DNA of 64,000 nt from Dromaius novaehollandiae (lineage: Eukaryota > Chordata > Aves > Casuariiformes > Dromaiidae): NCBI RefSeq assembly GCF_036370855.1, contig NC_088112.1:17724469-17788468 (forward strand). Reading direction: 5' to 3'. The notes beneath the pieces are model-generated. The model was not told the DNA's origin. It was given only the letters and a program-made list of their open reading frames with translations, and made no database searches. Shown piece after piece: positions 1 to 27,880 of this stretch (position 1 is the first letter of the stretch; every line of letters begins with the position of its first letter). The position numbers were made by a program, and so were the translations under genes.

Positions 1-15446
<15,446 letters not shown>

Positions 15447-17723
15447 TCAGCCAGGATTGCAGACTTAACTTTGGAAAAGAACTCTTGCTTCCATTGGGCC
15501 TGAATTGCTTGTAAGTTAATGGAACCAAGTGGAAAAACTCCATGTTCTGCATGTTCTACTAAAGTAATGCCTGTATTTTTTACTCAGTTGTTATAAAACT
15601 GCCTGCTTAATGTTGTAGAATGAAGCAAATCAATGTCTAAAGAACAAAAAAATCTAAATTTAGACACTATTATAGGCTTTTCTTTATTACAGCCTGTTTC
15701 AGGTGAGCAGTTATAATAGACTTATAGCCAATAATTCCTCTTGAGTGGGTTTATGACTTTTCAGTCCCAACCGGTAGGCTTCTGTGACGCAAATGGTTGT
15801 TTACATTTTAGTACAGTATTGTTCATCAGTAGTTTTTCTTGAATGTATAGTCTCTATGAAGTTTGTTTAAATGTGTGACTGCGACAGTTTGCTTTATTTA
15901 ACTACTGGAGTGTTACATGTGAGTGTTAACTCACATATTGAGCGCTCTCAGTACTATGTTTAAAGGGCAGTTACTCTTCCACATAGCACTTTTTTTCTAT
16001 TGAGCCCTTTCTATCTTCACTTCCCAAAGATTCTGTCTGTCTTCTTGTAGAAGAGAGAAACATGAACTGTAAAGACCATAGCAATTGCTTCATAGTTCAC
16101 CTATGAATATGAGCATGTCTTTGACTCCTTTCAGTTACTGAAACATGGAAGGGAGATACAGCGGTTTAACTCAATCTTAAGGAAGGGATTTTTGTTGAGT
16201 GACATATCTGTGAAGCAGTGCCTGTTTAGAAGAGGGGAGAGTGCTAAATTGTTCTGTACCTTTCTGGCTTGTGATACTGGTCCTTTAACAAAAACAAACA
16301 AAAAGGGAAATTAAATCTGTGATGCTCTGCATTTCATCATTCAGTGCAAACTCTGATAAAAGGACAGACAAATTGGAAAGACTTGCAGCCTAAGTGACCT
16401 GAAAAAGAGCTGCATAATTTTCCATTTTTTTAATGGGTACATTCTATCTAGAGAATTTTAAGAAAAATATGATAGTAGTTTTGAGTCATTTGTCATCTAA
16501 ACTTATTTGTCAGCTAAGGCCATTTTCTTAATATAGCTAAACGGTATTCCCAAATTAGGAAAAACTCTGTTTATACTGGGGGAGGAAAACATATAAATAT
16601 GTTTTCTAAAGACAGTGTCAGAGGACAGGAGGAGACTATTTGCTGTTTCAATACAGGCTTATCAATGCAGTCTTCAGAATCAGATAATACAAATGTTGCC
16701 TCTTATGTTGCACAATATTTTGAATTCTTAGAAAATGTGTTTGCAGTAGTGTGGGGCTAAAATTACCAAATACTACACATCTGTGTATTTGTACATGTTC
16801 ACTTTAGAGCATGCAGATGTATGAAATATTTTGCTAAAGCATCTTGTGTGTGTGTGCGCATGTGTGCGAGATTAAACAATATTACTATAATAGCAATGAA
16901 GAGAGATCCAAGATGAGGTAAAACACCACTTTCTTAAAGCCACTGTATTTAGCTGTTGATCTAGATACTGTTGACTTGAATGTTTAAAGAGAACTTGTAA
17001 AATATACTTGCCTAGCAAGCCCCTGCATTACTGAGCTGTCTAGTACACTCTGTAAAAGAAAAGAGAATTTACCTGTCATTTCTGGCCTTAAGATTTGAAA
17101 AACAGTAGTCTGTCTTAATGCAAACATTGCTTTTAGATTAGGATTGTACCCATGTGTTTTTAAAATAGCTTAGTTTGCTATAGCAGACATATTCAGTTTT
17201 AGAATTTGCTGTCCCAGAAGGCAAAAACTAACTTCATATTAAGTACTGTAAGTGTCAGAATTGTCGTCTGGCATCTTGGATTTTTTTAATTCTGTTTAAC
17301 GGAAGTGCAGGAGTTTGGTCTGTCTTTAGATACTGATGGTATATGTGAAATGGTTTTAGTGCGTTTTGTCATTGGAACAAACATTTAATAATACCTATTA
17401 TCTTACAGCAGTACAAGTCGCTGTTCTTTTTTTTATAGTTATTTGTGTGAGTTAAAATTAAAGACACCTGTTCAAAATGACCATTAGCAAGTTCAGATTA
17501 GCTGTGATTTATTTCAGTCCTTTCTAGGCTAGCAAAAGACGCAGCCACTATAGAATGAAACTAAAGAGAAAATTTTTGAATATATTAATATGGACAATCA
17601 GCAAAGCATAGGTATCTTTTTGAGATAAAGCTGTTTGTTATTATCAGTGACACAGTGGTGCTAAACACATCGTACTTTATAAGAGGGTGGCTTTTCTGAC
17701 AATGGGTGCTCAGCATTCTCTTC

Positions 17724-17743
17724 AAAAAAAAAAAAAAAAAAAA
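17724..17743. repeat. Poly-A tract in MAPK9 3' UTR
   Basis: Twenty consecutive A. A likely site of oligo-dT internal priming in cDNA libraries. Confidence 0.9.
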
Positions 17744-18219
17744 GCGTCCCATAAAGACTGGTGATCCAAAATTACTGCCTAAGTATTTTTTTTAAAGGCT
17801 GTTTTAAGGATTTTTTTTTGTGAAGAATCTTGTTGCAAAGTAGTAGATTACAGCATTTTACACACTTCATCCTATAGTTCTGTGAAAGAGCTCTTTTTCT
17901 GTACGTGAACATGAGGGACTGAAGTCTTTAGCAGTTGATTAAATCTGCTGCTACAACAACTGCAAAGCAAATGCATCCGCTTTACCGGCATAATAAGTGA
18001 CTAGACTGTTAATAACTTACTTTCGGTTAGCTTTATTCTAGGCCCGTTTGTGTAGAAGTTCTGGCTGAGCATTTTGATGTTCTTCATTTGTCATGGAAGT
18101 AATCTACTGAATTTTACTTCTCAAGTTTTTTTTTTTCAGTAGCTCTTTCAATTTAATCACTCTGTGTTTCCCCACATATTTTGGATGCACAGAGTTGAAT
18201 TTTTTTCATAATGGATTTG

Positions 18220-18295
18220 AGCTGCTTAAAACATGGGAGTTGGACCAGAGGACCTCCAGGTCTTTTCCAACCTAAATGATTTTGTGATTCAAATT
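18220..18295 (+). mobile_element. CR1 LINE, 3'-end fragment
   Basis: The segment with GTTGGACCAGAGGACCTCC, then TTTTCCAACCT and a GATTTTGTGATTC tail matches the conserved 3' end of bird CR1 retrotransposons (GTTGGACTAGATGATCT.. TTCCAACC.. ATTCTATGATTCT). It is heavily 5'-truncated, as is usual for CR1. It lies in or just after the MAPK9 3' UTR and supports a bird or other archosaur source. Confidence 0.8.
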
Positions 18296-18614
18296 TGTCT
18301 TTTATGTTTTTTGATACATAACCGACCTATCCCCATGGTTGGAACTGATATCTGACCTTCTCCTAGTATACAACTTTATCTTGGAGTTAAAACAGCTGTG
18401 AGATTGACTGAGCTTCCTTGCAAATCTTACTGTAGGAAAAGCAGTCTGTCTTTTTTTTTTTCTTTTTTTTTTTTTTTTTTAATGGATTCTTGCTATGGCA
18501 TTCATTGATGCTTCAGATTTTTACAGAACTGTTACTGTCTTGGAAACATGCATGAAATGAAAAGACTGTGAATATTGTGGGTTTGATTCCAGTATAATTT
18601 TTTTTTTAATTGCT

Positions 18615-18620
18615 AATAAA
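18615..18620 (+). terminator. MAPK9: Candidate poly(A) signal AATAAA for MAPK9
   Basis: This is the first canonical AATAAA in a plausible setting, about 3.2 kb past the stop, near the usual 3' UTR length of mammalian MAPK9. It is followed by a T-containing stretch. ATTAAA at 19161 is an alternative. Confidence 0.4.
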
Positions 18621-19180
18621 CTGAATCAATGTCCTGTTATCAAAATGACAGATATGCAAATTGTATTCAGAAAAATGCATGCAGAATAGACGCATGCTAA
18701 AGTTCCCACACTATTTCAGTGTGCACATATAGACTATAAATGCACTGCATGCAGATTTTATACATTTAGTTGTATTCCTGACTGCAGTTTAAGTTCAGTG
18801 CCCCATTTTGTGAAATGGTCTTCAATGCAGTAAGAACCTCATCACTGATAGAAAACAAAGTGCACATGTAATTTGACAAGGGTTTAAAAGTTTAGAGAGT
18901 TTGGTGTGCAATAGAATCACTTTTATTCCTAATGTTAAAATCATGTATGTAAAGTGATGCCATTGACTATTTTTTTGCACTTTGTCATTTATAAATATTT
19001 ATATGTATTTAAAGATTAAGAATATGTGAGTGTGTGTGTAAGTGTATATACATATATAAAAAATGCTTAGTTCTGTAAACATGAATGTTACTTTTCTGTA
19101 TGAGAGACTGTATAGTGTTAACACTACTGCAGTATACATAAATGATTTATGAAATATATGATTAAAAATAAGTAATGGTC

Positions 19181-22100
19181 AACATAGATGCAATCTGTAT
19201 TCTTAACTGCTCACCTGAAAAAAGAGGAATCTGTGGCTATTAACCGGATTATTTACCTGAAACATTATATTAAATATGAACACTGAGTAGCTGTATGGCA
19301 TTGCAGAAATGGAGTGTGTTTTAAAAAGTTCATTTCATCTGTGCTCATGTCACTTTTCCTCAAAAAACAAAGCTTAAAGAAGCCATCCATTTTTAAATCT
19401 GGATTAGAAGCCTGTAGGTGTGCTTTGAGGAAATACTGTGATATGAAAGGTTTGTTTTTTATTAAAAATGATGAAACATAAGAAACAAATGTCAAAATAA
19501 GGCTTTGTCTGCACAGATCATATAAAATAAACTAGTCTAATGACTGGAAACTAAAGCAAACAGCCTTTGAAATTCTTTGTATTGTGTTTCTGATAAGGGT
19601 TTACATTTCCTTATCAAAATAATTTCTAGCTAAGTTTGAGTTTAACTTTTGTTGACTAGTTGGTTGGTAAGTTTCAAAAACTGTTAGGGACCAGAGTGCT
19701 TTGGGTTTTTTGTCTTTTTAAGTCCTAACAGAGTATACATGTGTTTATGCAAAATTAAGTTAAAAAAGTGATTCCATATATTTAATTTTTCCTTTCCTAA
19801 AGGAAGGACCTTAAATGCTAAATCATAATGCTAAATCAGTTTCCTTTCCGGATCTGATTGTATTTGGCTTAAAATCATAATTTTTTGAATGAAGTAGGTT
19901 TAAACATTCAAAATACAGCTTACATACTGAAACTCCGAGAACAGAACGAATGGCCCTTTTTTGGCAGAAGTGCGCTCCTCTGCTTTGGTGTGCGCTGGAA
20001 GTGCCGATCTTCAAGTGCAGACAAATCTTTACTGAACATAATGCTCTTCTGGAATACAGGTTCAGTCTTGCAGCAATACGGCTTGTGTGGAGTGTTTGAT
20101 TTGAACTGTGACACTTGAAATGGAAGTACTTTAAGTGTGCGTGGGGGGACACTGAGCAGCCTTTGTCTGTATATTCTACGTAAGTCATATGGATTCTATC
20201 AGGGCTTGATGCTAAAACTTAGTGATACTATATACTGGGAACCAAATTCTTTTCTGGGATGCTTATTGCTGTAATTCCTGCTCAAAACTGGTTTTGATCC
20301 AGGGACACCTGTACCCAGATGCAGAATTTGGACTTAAGTTCCCAAAGATGAATCCCTGACTCTAGTAACTTCTTTGCTTTTCCACAGTGTCTTTGATTTT
20401 TTTTTTTTTTTAACGTGTTGAAGTTTGACAGAAAAAATGTACTTTGGCTGACTATTTTACATATATTTTAGATTGTCTATTACGTGAGTAATAGTGATGC
20501 TCTAAAGCTTATTACACAACTTATTAAATCAGTTTTATTTTTGTCCACTCTGCATGCTAAAGGTGTCTGGAGCTAAAAGAATGTTTCAAGTTAAACCACC
20601 TTTTCTCATATTAGTGTTGGAGAAGAGTGGAGAGACAACCATTGTTTCCATTTGTGTTCTATAAAAAAGACTATTTTTGTAGCTAAAACTTCAGTTGTTG
20701 AATTTCAATCCCACAGTCTTGCTTTGTGCCTATAAATATACTTGGGTCCGCTATTTCAAACAGTATATGTATAACAAGTCAAGTATAAAATTAAAATAAT
20801 AAAATGCACTCTTCTGAGATTTATTACTGACAATACGGCAAATTATTTTGGTCTAAGAATTCAAAACAAAATAGAGAAAATACATTTAGCTATTTAAGTT
20901 TTTATTCCTCGATGCTGCTGCTTATTTTTTTGAGAAGGTGCTTGCAGTTTTGCACAACAGAAATCGACTTTATTAATTGATGGGTTTGAAGCACTTTAGG
21001 ATTCTTCTAAATGCAACCAGCATATGGTTGAAAGGAATGACATTAAAATCATCTAATGTGTTTAAATTTTGATTGTGCTCTTTGCAGTTCTGATAGATTT
21101 AATCAGTATGTTACTTTAAATATAAAGCTGTTTTCAGAGATTTGGAATTATGTTTAAGAAATAATAAGAGATCATTTGAGAAACATCTCTCTTCAAATGC
21201 CTGTGGGATGATCTGAGTAGCAGTGTGACTACCTAGCCATCTGTTATATAAAGATAGAACAAAGTTTCTTTGCCCTGATAGCAAGATCAGCTGGGAGCAT
21301 GAGGATTTTTTTTCTTAAACAAAATCTTTTATTAACTCTTGCCTATGCTTCATAAGCTTGTTGTATATGTTACGTTAAGGCCAGAACATCTGCTTAAGAT
21401 TGGGACTCCACTGTGAGAGATGCTACATGAATATCATAGGAAGACATTGTCCCTGCTCTAAAATACTAGTCAGAACCCTGATACTTCCTATGCTCTACTT
21501 GCTTAAGTACATGTGTGTTTGTTTCCCAGAATGGGTCCTTAATTCAGCACCTCATAGCTTTTAGGATAACAAAAGCAGGGGAGAAAGTACTCACGTAAGA
21601 ACTGCATTTTATGTTCACTACCTGGAACAATAGTCATTTGTTCTTTACTGATAAGAAAGCTAATTAATACCCATGAACATATGGTGTTGTGTTGTCTTCT
21701 AATGGGAAAAACTGTTTTTTGAAAAAACAAAAGTGTCACTAGCTTTTCTATGAATTCAGATGCATAAATTGGTGCTAATTTTTTAAAAGAAAACTTAACA
21801 GATGGTTAGCAGTGTATTTGTCTGTTTTTTGATATCTATATTTTCTTAAATGGTGGCAAACCAAACTTTATAAGGTGATTAATGTGCATCTTCAACTTCA
21901 TCAGATAAAAGTTCCCAAATTTTTCTAAAGTAAAATGTTTAACCTTCCACAGTAGCTACTGCTTCTTTGGAGCTACTGCTTTCAGGTGTGTTATACACTA
22001 ATGAAATGAACACAATTAGAAAAGATAGCAATACCTGACTACTTTCCCTTTCTTTAAAATGCATGACATGTTGGGTTTCACAGGTGTTTTAGCAGTTTAG

Positions 22101-25100
22101 TGTAATCAAGATACCAGAGTAAATCACATAGTTACCTGTATGCAGTTAACTCAGGACAGTAAAGCCTATCTGGTCATTAAAATAACTTACAAAGATACAA
22201 GTTCTCAGCTCTTTTCAAGAGGGAATAACATAGAAATAACTTTTCAGACAAATATAAATGTTAATGCCTGAGAATACGTTCTGTAGTGTATTCTAGAAGA
22301 CATGCTATAAAAGATTACAATAGTCGCTTGAGTCATTTGTTATGAGATCCAGTTTTACCTAATCCCTTAAATAACTCCCCCAAAACTCTCTGTTCTTTAA
22401 GGATTTCTTTTGCGATGCCATCAATTTTTCACCCCCTTCAAAATGCTTTGTATATCTTGTTTTGGCCCTCTTTTCTGCATTCTGTTTACCAAATGTCACA
22501 AAAAGTAGCATCAAGCCCTATCACTTGTTATAGTGTTGAGTTTATGGCCTTAATTTCACTTACAGTATGGTATATAATTTCAGAAGAAAGATGTGCTTTG
22601 AAGTCTAACTATATAGATACATGTGGCCTCTTCTGCCTATGAAATTAGGCTTTGATTGTCATATCTCATTCTTGATGCTTGTGCAATAGGAACATGTTCC
22701 CTTTAATGCGGTGGCTATTTTGTCTGATGCTGGACTTTGTTTTTCAGGATGACTAGAAAGTATTTTTTCTTTTTTATGGACAGCAGTCATGCTTCCTTCA
22801 TTTTGGTCTGTCTTTTTTTTTTTAATGGAAGGTAGAAATTTCATAAGGAAAGCTGTCAGTAACTGATTCTGAAGTGCTAGTTATAGCCTCATTCTGAACC
22901 TTTTTGGTTTTTTTCTCCAAAAATCTTGTCATAAAACACCAGTACTAAAGCCACTGTAAAATTACAAATAAATATGTATACTTGAACAATGTGAGCAGTC
23001 TGTTTCATTTACTATAGCAGTAAGCTTTCTGTTTTTTGATGTGTCTTGTGTTGAAGTAGAATGTTACGCCTAACTGAAAGGGTGCATGTTTTTATCTTAA
23101 AACATAAAGTTTGTTACTGCCTTAGTTCTCAGTTAACCAAAAAGCAAGTATTAGTATGAAAAATAAGTTTTAAGGAACTGGTTGGAGCTCCTTTCTCTCA
23201 ATCAACTAGAAAAGTTGGACATCCAACAGTATTTGGTTTTACTGCCAGGTAATAAATGTATTTTGAAATTTGTTTATTAAACTGCAGAAATTTGCCAGGT
23301 ACTGCTGACAGATCTGTATTCACATGCATGTGCCTTAACAGGATCCTACTTAGATTTTTCAGACTTCCTTGCAAGGTTTGGTGTATATTTATAGTCAGCA
23401 GCTTGCTTAAAAGGACTTTGGAAGGACATTCTTTTCACCTTGAGCTCAAATGATGAAATTTATTCTCACTGGACAAGAAAGATGTATGGCTAGCTTGAAA
23501 AACTACTTCATTACTCCTTTTGGAGGAAGAAGAAAGCTTTATTGCAAAGACACAGTAAGTTTTTTCTCAGTTGCTTTTGCACAGCTCTTTTATGTACCTC
23601 AGCTAGGGGAAGCTGAAGTAAAACTTAACTGCTGCTTTGATCCAATTGCCTTTCATAAGGGTTTTCTTATAGTAAATGAAGGGTCAGCCTCTCTACATAC
23701 ATGGCAAGGGCCAGATTACTCAGCCAGACTTTAGCATTGTAGAAGATTCACTTATGATAGAATGAAATACCTTTCTCAGGAATATTGCTATTTCTTGCGT
23801 GGAGAACTTGTAGTCTTATCTCCTCTACAGGGCATTGCAGCAGAGTATCTGGATGAAGCAGAGATGAACAGTAGGTCGCAAAGCTTCCTGATATTTGTTG
23901 ATAGGTACTTCTCCTCGGGTTGTTTCTTAAGGTATGGAGAAAGCCCCAATTCATTAAACAGAAGAGAACAAAGAAAATAAAGCAGCTTTACTAATTATAT
24001 GCAACAAAGTGCTTTACAAAGCATACCAAAGTGCATTCCTTTTTTTATGGTATACCTTTTCTTTATATTTAATGCAATCTCTTGATGTTGGCAGAGCAGG
24101 TTTAGAAAGGTAAGAAGGGAAAGAGTTCAGAATAAGATCCAAATAACTTGAGGAAAGTGAAACTTAAGGAGAAGCAGAGTGTTTTCATAGTAATGAGGTC
24201 TCAAAAGATGCAAAGTGAAGGGAAGAGTGGAAAAAAGAAATGAGGAAAAGAACTTGGAGTTCAAATTCAAAAACTGCTTCATGTAAAGGTAAGAAGACAA
24301 AGCAGTTATGGTTCAGTGATGCACTTTTGGAAACTAGAGAATGCACAGAACCAGTTAGCCAGCACGAGTTGGTGCGCGAGGGTCTTCAGGGCTCCATGAT
24401 GACCTTCGGGCAGTGAATGGACAGAGCTGCTTCATTCCATGAACCTTGTGGGGTAAGATGGCATTTTCTGATTCACTCGTACCTGCTCTTAACCTGCTCA
24501 CTCTCTCCTTTCTGGGGAAGAAGAAAAAAAAGGGGTCTGCAAGTTCAGCTTATACCTCAAAAGCTTTCTCAGTGAGACATTCAGAAAGCAAGTGGATGGT
24601 TACTGTTACATTTAATCTTTCTGAAGAGCTAATAATAAACAACATGTTTTTCTCATACAAAGTATAACTGCAAATTCAGTTCATGTGCTTGTATGAACAA
24701 CAGGTTTAAGTATGCGGAAGTTTAACACAAATGATGACATTCAGACTTAAGGAAACAGTTCTTTTGCAGTGGGTAAAAAAAACGGGTTATTTTCTTGATG
24801 CTTAACTGTGTACAGGTCGCTGACCCTGCTATCGAAATAGTTTAAACACTTTCTGTGTGGAGAGAGAGGGAGAGATACCTGCTTAAGAGACAGGAGTGGG
24901 GGAGTCTACCAGTGACAGTTTTAATGACCAACATCCTCATCCGGGAGTCTTGATGGGAGGCTAATTATAATCCAGAGGAGAAAATGACTTTTTAAGGAGC
25001 CTCCTTTGCAAATGAGTATCCTTTCAATGAGGGGGGCAGGAATTACACTAAAGACCTAGATCCCAACCACAGGGCCATGTGAGAGTAGTGTTGTTAACTA

Positions 25101-25626
25101 TAGGTATGTATAAATACATTGTTTCTTATTTCTTTATATTTGCTTCTAACTGAACAACTGACTAATTTCTAGGACGCAAATATAAACTCAACATTCTTTT
25201 AATACTTATGTGACTTCTAAGGTGACTGATAAAGTCCAACAAGCGTGACATCCCTTGATCAAAAAATAGAGTCATTTTGATATTTAGTGCATCAGTACAG
25301 GACTGGGAGCTAGCCCCAAAATACCAGGGTGCTTCCCCAAGACGCTATGGCCTGGCTTGGGAATTGGTAATGCAAGTACGACTGAGCAATTTTTCCAGTG
25401 ATGAAACAAAACATTCCTGGCATTAGCAGGGAGGTACAGAGAGTTTCTAGAGTTCAGGCATCCCAACAAATCCATATCAACTGCTTGCTCAGTTCATAAT
25501 TAACAACCTAGTTTTTACTATTGGGATTCTCATTTCACCCTGAAATGGCAGTATTATAATCAGAATATGGCTTTTTTCCTCTCCTGTGGTCAAACTCAAT
25601 TTAAAAACTAAACAACTTGCTCTCTG
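19181..25626. other. Intergenic DNA between MAPK9 and the convergent coiled-coil gene
   Basis: No coding exon, RNA gene or full mobile element was recognised. Open frames at 19.8-20.2 kb and 23.25-23.98 kb show no family resemblance. Possible downstream poly(A) signals of either flanking gene lie here. Confidence 0.6.
25198..25203 (-). terminator. Candidate poly(A) signal ATTAAA of the coiled-coil gene
   Basis: On the - strand ATTAAA lies about 425 nt past the stop, the nearest signal variant noticed. No AATAAA was noticed closer to the stop. The support is positional only. Confidence 0.25.
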
Positions 25627-25834
25627 TTATTTCCATTTGTTAATTTCCCCAAAGGTGTCAAAAAAATCTTCCATTTCTTTCTGAAGCATTTCATTTCTTC
25701 TCTCTGCATCTTCCTTTGCTCTCTCCGCATTTCGCATTTTCATCTCCACAAGTCTGTACCACTTACGCTGCTGTCCCAGTTTTGAGTGCATATCCTTAAT
25801 CTCAAGCTGCAGTGCTCTGTTCCTCTGCTCCAGG
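25627..25834 (-). CDS. Coiled-coil gene, terminal exon
   Basis: This 208-nt exon encodes 68 residues after completing Ser85, then TAA. It holds the most diagnostic part: QQRKWYRLVEMKMRNAERAK, and FFDTFG near the end. The protein ends with INKWK soon after FFDTFG, whereas ARHGAP24 continues past its FFSTFG with a further tail. Confidence 0.78.
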
Positions 25835-27349
25835 CTGTTTGAAAGACAGACATTGTAAAATTAGAGGTTTTTTCCTTTCCTAAAAACAAAACAAAAAAGC
25901 TTTTTTTTTTTTTTCCCCCACCTCACTGTATGCCATTGCAGTGTAACAGCAGTTGTGAAAAAGGGAGAGGAGATGGGTGGAGTGCTCTCTCAGCATGCAG
26001 CTCTTCGCAGAGATTTAGAGGCAGATCATTCCTGTGAATATGCACACTTAATCTGATGCTGCTCTTCATGTGGTCTCATTAATACCCAAGTCCATATGTA
26101 CCCTGCTTTATGTCAAAACTGCACTGTTCAGCAACAGGCTTGCTTTTTCAGTTTATGGTGTTATATATCAGAATTGAAAGCCTGTGCAATTAACTTTGGA
26201 TATATATTCTAAATTGGGGTAAATATGAAACACTGAGGAACATGACTAGAACTGCAAGGGAAAACTTGAACAGAATACAGTAAGAAGACTGGGGGGGAAC
26301 AAGAACAGTTCATTTATTAAGCAGAAATAGATGAGTACTCCTTTAAAGATATTAGAGTAAAGATTTAATGGATTTTTTTTTTCTACAGCACAGTGAGGAA
26401 GGCACAAAGTTGTAAGGACAAAGCTATTAAGTGATGCATGTTGAGGTATATTGCAATTTAATCAAATAGACAATTAGAATGACTTATACCAGTAACTTAT
26501 AGGTAATTAATGATACTGTGTAGTTAAAAGAGTGAATATTTTGAATATAATAAAAAAGCAGAACTCTTTGGAAACTGGAGCTGGAAAATGCTGCCTTTTC
26601 TTTGCTTTGATAAAAAGCTATGGCTAAATCTCTACTCAATTTCTGATCTTTGAAATTTAGAAAATACTTATGAAAACTTTTCTCAGAGTTGTTAAAATTC
26701 ATGACTTAAAACTCGTAAAGAATATTTTTGACTTAATATTAGTGCTGTTGCAAACCTGCATGCTTTTCCATAGAGAAATTTTTAATATTGGATTAGTGCA
26801 CAAAGGAAAAATACATAATAGACCAGAGGCTTTTAGAAAAAAAATCTGCGCAGTCCTGCCAAAAAATCTTGTATGGAGTCTTTCAGGCACCTCACATGAA
26901 AATGCATTCAAGTAACTAAATGACTGCTAACTTAATCCTGTAATACCGGATCCCAAGTAGCATTCGCAGAGGTATGTGGATTGCACCGACCGCGGTAGCA
27001 GCCATAGATGCTAATCACAGACACGGACCCTGCAGTAGCTGTGTATGGCACAGTGGTGCCTTCCCTGCAGTGCCAGTGTTTTGAAAATCCTTTACCTTGC
27101 AATTTTAGATTCGTACTCTGCCTTCTGCCTGGACATCATCGTCTTTAGATTCGCCAGGTGGTTCTGCAGCGAAGCTGGATTTGCTGGCAAGTCGCTGGAG
27201 GAAGGGAAGCTGTTGCTGTTCTCCGCTGGGATATGTCCCATGTTTTCCTGCACCCCCAAAAGATGACTCTCAACTGTGTTAGCTTCTTGGGAGTCTTCTG
27301 GGTGGGTAAGTCCTGTCAAAGACCTTGAAGAAGGACTGTCTTCAAACAT
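25627..27349 (-). CDS. Predicted 153-aa coiled-coil protein, related to the ARHGAP22/24/25 C-terminus
   Basis: Two exons on the - strand: 27349-27096 (ATG to the codon split AG|C) and 25834-25627 (ends TAA). The donor is CAAG|GTAAAG. The acceptor is TCTTTCAAACAG| with a good pyrimidine tract. The junction keeps one frame, giving 153 residues. Residues 1-60 are Ser/Pro/Asn-rich and probably disordered. Residues about 61-141 form a strongly charged heptad-like helix (LQNHLANLKTMMSRQKAEY, then LEQRNRALQLEIK, QQRKWYR and MRNAERAKEDAERRNEMLQ), followed by EDFFDTFGEI. From knowledge of the family, the RNAERAKEDAE.RN.MLQKEME.FF.TFGE signature is the C-terminal coiled coil of FilGAP-type RhoGAPs, used for oligomerisation and partner binding. 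No GAP or PH domain is visible. An in-frame TAA lies two codons before the ATG, and the ATG context (AAACC) is fair. It could instead be the last two exons of a larger gene entering through an internal acceptor at 27313. It is convergent with MAPK9. Confidence 0.75.
27096..27349 (-). CDS. Coiled-coil gene, exon 1
   Basis: This 254-nt exon encodes residues 1-84 plus two bases of Ser85. The Ser/Asn/Pro-rich N-terminus (MFEDSPSSRSLTG..) leads into the first helix turns. The donor is at 27095-27094. An internal AG at 27314-27313 preceded by TCTTTGAC could serve as an acceptor if the gene extends further 5'. Confidence 0.72.
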
Positions 27350-27769
27350 GGTTTAGCAGAGGCAGCCTGCCCAGCCAGGACCATTCGCACTCTCCGGGCT
27401 TTGTCAAAGACTCAATTCCTTTTCTGTTTTACAAGAGAACTTGTTTTCGTGTCTGTCTCTGTCTGTCTTATCACAGACTGTGAGAGTTTTCTTCCTCACC
27501 ACAGCTGTCTGAAGCTTTTCAAATACTTGGAAATAGTCCATTTTGCTGGAGCCTGGATCTTGTTTCAGGCTCCAGCTTGGTTTTTGTACACAGCGGGTGA
27601 GATCTTGAGTTGCTGTGCCAGTCTGCTGCCTGCTTGGCTTTCTCGTCATGGTTGGTTTATTCTTATCTCCAGGAACTACTACTACTTTCCTACCCTCTCT
27701 TTTCAGTGTAGTTTGACTGCCATTTTATAATAGCTGTCCACAGTTCACTAGTTGTGTTGGGTGGAAAAG

Positions 27770-27880
27770 GGGAAGATTAGGAATTCTGCGGTGCGAGTCT
27801 TGTCCTTTGGCCGCTCGGAAGGGATGAGGGTATCTGGCATGTCCGCTGCGGATACGAGGCTCCTTACGTTCCACTTTGCA
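27770..27880 (-). promoter_or_regulatory. Possible promoter/5' UTR of the coiled-coil gene
   Basis: A short CpG-enriched stretch, with about seven CpG in some 90 nt against an AT-rich background, lies about 450 nt upstream of the predicted ATG on the - strand. It contains GGAACGTAAGG, a possible donor for a noncoding first exon. There is no TATA box at a clear position. Confidence 0.25.

Larger units (their letters stand above)
15447..19180 (+). other. MAPK9: MAPK9 3' UTR (end approximate)
   Basis: AT-rich sequence directly after the stop. The first part, with the motif AACTCCATGTTCTGCATGT, resembles mammalian MAPK9 3' UTR as remembered. Candidate poly(A) signals are AATAAA at 18615-18620 and ATTAAA at 19161-19166. 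A later AATAAA at 20798-20803 and another at 22967-22972 cannot be excluded. It includes a 20-A tract at 17724-17743, which could cause internal priming of cDNA, and a CR1 remnant. The true end needs transcript data. Confidence 0.55.

Noticed and set aside
15980..15995. GCACTTT microRNA-seed-like match in the 3' UTR (also near 18976)
   Set aside because: Seven-base matches are common by chance in a 3-kb UTR, and conservation cannot be judged here.
19823..20188. 121-codon - strand frame and overlapping frames on both strands
   Set aside because: No family resemblance or splice context, and three frames compete in the same place. Probably chance.
23256..23980. Series of three consecutive + strand open frames
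   Set aside because: The frames are not joined by convincing splice sites and show no recognisable domain.
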